From: Bacteroidota bacterium
GTDB lineage: Bacteria > Bacteroidota > Bacteroidia > Flavobacteriales > Flavobacteriaceae
Length of the DNA: 42,694 bases
Direction: 5' to 3'
NCBI GenBank assembly: GCA_023390775.1
Contig: JAEWCF010000093.1
Location: 1-42,694, forward strand
A program made the position numbers and the translations under genes. A model generated the notes under the pieces. It was given only the letters and a program-made list of their open reading frames with translations, searched no databases and was not told the origin of the DNA. Of the stretch, positions 39,858 through 42,694 are shown piece after piece (the stretch's first letter is position 1; every line of letters begins with the position of its first letter).

Positions 39858-41264
39858 TTATGCGTGTATCGAGCGGTTGTCGGTCGCGGCGAGCGCGGCT
39901 TCCTTGACGGCTTCGGCGTAAGTCGGGTGCGCGTGCGACATGCGGGCGATGTCCTCGGCAGACGCGCGGAATTCCATTGCGGTCACGGCCTCTGCGATCA
40001 GGTCGGCCACGCGGGCCCCGATCATGTGGACGCCCAGCACCTCGTCGGTCTTGGCATCGGCCAAAATCTTGACGAATCCGTCGGTATCCATCGAGGCGCG
40101 CGAACGGCCCAGCGCCTTGAACGGAAAACTCCCCGATTTGTATTCGACGCCTGCTTCCTTAAGTTGTTCCTCGGTCTTGCCTACCGAAGCTACCTCGGGC
40201 CAGGTGTAGACCACGCCGGGGATCAGGTTGTAATCGATGTGTGGTTTCTGCCCTGCCAGGATCTCGGCCACCATGACGCCTTCTTCCTCGGCCTTGTGCG
40301 CGAGCATCGCCCCGCGGACCACATCGCCGATCGCGTAAATGTTCGGTACCGATGTCTGCAGATGGTCATTGACCTCGACCTGGCCGCGGTCGGTGAGTTT
40401 GACGCCCGCCTTTTCGGCCTCGAGGCCTTCGGTGAAAGGACGTCGGCCAACCGATACCAGCGCATAATCGCCCTGAAGCGTGATCGTTTCCCCCTTGGCA
40501 TTATCGGCTTGCAGCGTGATGCCCTCGCCGTTGCGCTCGACTGATTTTACTTTATGAGAGGTGTAGAATTTCATGCCCTGTTTCTTGAGGACCTTGGTGA
40601 GTTCTTTTGAAAGCGCGGCGTCCATCGTGGGGATGATGCGGTCCATGTATTCCACCACCGAAACCTGCGCGCCCAGCCTCAAATAGACCTGGCCGAGCTC
40701 GAGCCCGATGACGCCCCCGCCAATGATGACCAGATGCTTGGGAACTTCCTTGAGTTTCAGGGCCTCGGTCGAGGTGATGATGCGCTCCTTGTCGATCTTG
40801 ATGAAAGGCAGCGAAGAGGGCTTGGAGCCCGTCGCGATGATGATGTTCTTTGCTTCAATTGATTCGGACGAACCATCTGGTTTGGTGACCTTTACGTGAG
40901 CCGCATCTTCAAAAGAACCGACGCCCTCCAAAACCGTGATCTTGTTCTTGTCCATCAGGTATTTGATGCCCGCAACGTTCTGGTCCACGACTCCCGCCTT
41001 GCGCGCGATCATCTGCTCGATGTTGACCTTAATCTCGCCCGAGATGTCGATTCCGTGCTCTTTGAAATGTGAAAGGGCATCGTGGTAATGGTGCGATGAA
41101 TCGAGAAGCGCCTTTGACGGGATACAACCGACGTTGAGGCAGGTTCCGCCTAAGGTGGGATATTTTTCAATGAGAGCGGTCTTGAAGCCAAGCTGTGAAC
41201 AACGGATTGCGGCAACGTAGCCCCCTGGGCCCGAGCCGATCACGACAACGTCGAATGAATTCAT
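39858..41264 (-). CDS. lpdA: dihydrolipoyl dehydrogenase (E3)
   Basis: The protein has 468 residues. FAD motif VVIGSGPGGYVAAIRCSQLG is followed by the redox disulfide GGTCLNVGCIPSKALL. The NAD motif is IIGGGVIGLELGQVYLRLGA, then YAIGDVVRGAMLAHKAEEEG. The C-terminal catalytic HAHPTYAE is present. It re-oxidises the lipoyl groups of pyruvate, 2-oxoglutarate and branched-chain 2-oxoacid dehydrogenases and the glycine cleavage system. No E1 or E2 gene is in the window. A TAAATTTG box lies on the minus strand at 41288-41295. Surface-protein genes follow it closely, an unusual setting. Confidence 0.97.
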   Translation of the reverse strand: MNSFDVVVIGSGPGGYVAAIRCSQLGFKTALIEKYPTLGGTCLNVGCIPSKALLDSSHHYHDALSHFKEHGIDISGEIKVNIEQMIARKAGVVDQNVAGIKYLMDKNKITVLEGVGSFEDAAHVKVTKPDGSSESIEAKNIIIATGSKPSSLPFIKIDKERIITSTEALKLKEVPKHLVIIGGGVIGLELGQVYLRLGAQVSVVEYMDRIIPTMDAALSKELTKVLKKQGMKFYTSHKVKSVERNGEGITLQADNAKGETITLQGDYALVSVGRRPFTEGLEAEKAGVKLTDRGQVEVNDHLQTSVPNIYAIGDVVRGAMLAHKAEEEGVMVAEILAGQKPHIDYNLIPGVVYTWPEVASVGKTEEQLKEAGVEYKSGSFPFKALGRSRASMDTDGFVKILADAKTDEVLGVHMIGARVADLIAEAVTAMEFRASAEDIARMSHAHPTYAEAVKEAALAATDNRSIHA

Positions 41265-41287
41265 GATAGAGGTTTTGGTTTGGGTAA

Positions 41288-41295
41288 CAAATTTA
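41288..41295 (-). promoter_or_regulatory. -7 box TAAATTTG for lpdA
   Basis: An exact TAnnTTTG match on the minus strand lies 23 nt before the lpdA start. It is likely the main promoter of the six-gene run 41264-32494. Confidence 0.5.
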
Positions 41296-41347
41296 CGGGA
41301 TTGTTTCGGGATTTAAGGGCTTGCCGATTATCAATTAACGGGCAAAT

Positions 41348-41355
41348 TAACTTTG
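41348..41355 (+). promoter_or_regulatory. -7 box TAACTTTG for the choice-of-anchor J gene
   Basis: An exact TAnnTTTG match lies 61 nt before the ATG at 41417. A nearer, weaker box TACATTTA is at 41394-41401. Either could be used. Confidence 0.4.
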
Positions 41356-41416
41356 TGGCAACCAATACGATAGCTTCCGATAAAAATATGCCTTACATTT
41401 AGCAAAACTTTCGGCG

Positions 41417-42694
41417 ATGATCAAAAAACTACTTCTTTCGTTAGCCCTGCTATCCATTTCCATTTCAAGCGCCCAATTTTATGAGGGCTTTGAAAACGAA
41501 GCCTTTCCGCCGCCGGGCTGGACCGTAGTCTCAACAGGGGCCGGAGGCAGCGAAATGTGGGAACGCTATACGTTGGTGACCACCCCACCCATGGTCATCG
41601 GCACAGGGGCGGCGTATATCAATCGGGAGAATATCGGGATCGGCAATGCCGAGGAGGACTGGCTCATCACGCCGCAACTTTCCATCGGCCCCGGCAGCAT
41701 CCTCTCATTCCAGGCCGGGACCACATTGATTGGAAATCAGGGCACGCTGTACCAGGTCAAGGTGGCAACCGAATCGGATCCTGAAAATTACTTCCCGATC
41801 CAGACCTGGACGGAGGACGAGATGGTTCAGGTCTTCAATCAATTTGGGTTCATTACCATTCCGCTCGATGATTTTGCGGGGCAGAATATCTATATCGCTT
41901 TTGTGCGGGTATTCACCCAACCGACACTTGCCCTGAGCGGCGACCGGTGGATCGTGGACGAGATCTCTGTTTCGGCCAACGTGACAGGCGGAAGCCAGCC
42001 GTTCAATACGATTTCGGGTGCGCTTTCTTATGATCAGAACGGCACCTGTGCGGCCCCGAACATCATAAGTCCTGCCTGGGTTATTTTTGAGATCAGCGGC
42101 ACGGACAACAACCTGGTTTTTGGCGGCGGATCCTATTACCTGAACAGCATCGGCCTCAATCAGGACATTACCATTACACCGGTGATCAACAATAACCTTT
42201 TTACCGTACAACCGCCACAAGTGGTGCATAATTTTGCCGATTACGGCAATCTTGAAAATACGTTGTTCTGCATTTCGCCACTCGGATACCATCCAAACCT
42301 CGAAGTCCACGTGATTCCCATTACCAATGCAAGGCCGGGCGAAGATGCAAAATACAAGTTGATTTACCGCAATCTTGGCAATCAGGTCCACACGGGAAGC
42401 GTGACGCTGACCTTTGACGATGCGAGGCTGGACTTTGTCTCTGGCTCTCCAACACCCGATGCCACGGCAACCAACACGCTGACCTGGAATTTTACCGACC
42501 TTCAGCCGCTGTGCATGGGACAGGCCGAATTTTGGCTGAATGTCAATTCACCAATGGAAACACCGCCCGTGAATATCGATGACGTGCTCTCCTTTACGGC
42601 ATCGGTGACCTCCCAGCATCCCGATGAAGTGCCGGCAAATGACCAGGCCACACTTGAGCAGGTAGTTATCGGCTCTCTTGATCCCAACGACAAG
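41417..42694 (+). CDS. secreted choice-of-anchor J protein (5' part, runs off the window)
   Basis: At least 426 residues are present without a stop. The signal peptide is MIKKLLLSLALLSISISSAQ. Residues about 20-190 form a choice-of-anchor J (cleaved-adhesin-like) jelly-roll: FYEGFENEAFPPPGWTVVS, EDWLITPQLSI, IYIAFVRVF, DRWIVDEISV. A later stretch has an immunoglobulin-like conserved-repeat style (ARPGEDAKYKLIYRNLGN, VTLTFDDARLDFVSGSP), and the visible end VIGSLDPNDK is typical of large flavobacterial T9SS surface proteins. A C-terminal sorting domain is expected beyond the window but not seen. Confidence 0.88.
   Translation, partial: MIKKLLLSLALLSISISSAQFYEGFENEAFPPPGWTVVSTGAGGSEMWERYTLVTTPPMVIGTGAAYINRENIGIGNAEEDWLITPQLSIGPGSILSFQAGTTLIGNQGTLYQVKVATESDPENYFPIQTWTEDEMVQVFNQFGFITIPLDDFAGQNIYIAFVRVFTQPTLALSGDRWIVDEISVSANVTGGSQPFNTISGALSYDQNGTCAAPNIISPAWVIFEISGTDNNLVFGGGSYYLNSIGLNQDITITPVINNNLFTVQPPQVVHNFADYGNLENTLFCISPLGYHPNLEVHVIPITNARPGEDAKYKLIYRNLGNQVHTGSVTLTFDDARLDFVSGSPTPDATATNTLTWNFTDLQPLCMGQAEFWLNVNSPMETPPVNIDDVLSFTASVTSQHPDEVPANDQATLEQVVIGSLDPNDK

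Overview
This window comes from a member of the Bacteroidota, most likely a flavobacterium of moderate to fairly high GC. Four things point there. Many genes are preceded by the Bacteroidota -7 box TAnnTTTG and have no Shine-Dalgarno sequence. Two secreted proteins end in a type IX secretion (T9SS) sorting domain, and a third begins like one. There are lipoproteins and DUF4369/TlpA-like proteins of the kind common in this phylum. The pabB-tilS-dsbD run also fits. Nearly everything is chromosomal core or common accessory content; no phage, insertion sequence or CRISPR array was seen.

Layout. 146-1564 mnmE. 1573-2174 a two-gene minus-strand cassette: a small uncharacterised protein and a free-standing domain resembling the C-terminus of HsdR-like endonucleases. 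2345-5091 four overlapping plus-strand genes: AT-rich secreted protein, seven-helix membrane protein, histidine kinase and LuxR-type response regulator. 5120-8956 SIMPL lipoprotein, ligase-polymerase LigD and a luciferase-like monooxygenase. 9138-12301 divergent ABC exporter and DASS/SLC13 transporter. 12362-18621 a seven-gene minus-strand series (alcohol dehydrogenase, NtrB-like kinase, NtrC-like sigma-54 activator, receiver-only regulator, glutamate dehydrogenase, GreA/B-like factor, small coiled-coil protein) ending in a hairpin terminator. 18773-21610 a large CHASE/PAS kinase. 21711-23335 a stress-type cassette (YciF-like, short-chain dehydrogenase, small membrane protein). 23363-25324 a secreted endonuclease. 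25460-28146 a J-domain/KTSC protein, a TauE exporter and a persulfide-dioxygenase/rhodanese protein. 28222-29370 a TlpA-like lipoprotein.

29461-30480 is the most unusual stretch. A tRNA-Tyr(GTA) gene is followed by about 1 kb of non-coding repeats. These are two long three-part hairpins of the same architecture but different stem sequences, a nested 56-nt palindromic element, a duplicated tRNA 3' end, a decayed third unit, and a tandem array of three 146-152-bp repeats that each carry two GCGAAGC mini-hairpin motifs exactly 15 bp apart.

30530-31199 is a membrane-protein/XRE-regulator pair behind a palindromic operator. 31269-32570 is a Na+/H+ antiporter whose 3' end overlaps dsbD. 32494-41264 is a minus-strand run reading lpdA, T9SS LVIVD-repeat protein, lipoprotein, pabB, tilS, dsbD, mostly with overlapping start and stop codons. 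41417 onward is the 5' part of a secreted choice-of-anchor J protein that leaves the window. A recurring feature is a TAnnTTTG-like box only 3-5 nt before the start codon, which predicts leaderless mRNAs for several genes. All family assignments are from reading sequences by eye; no database search was possible.
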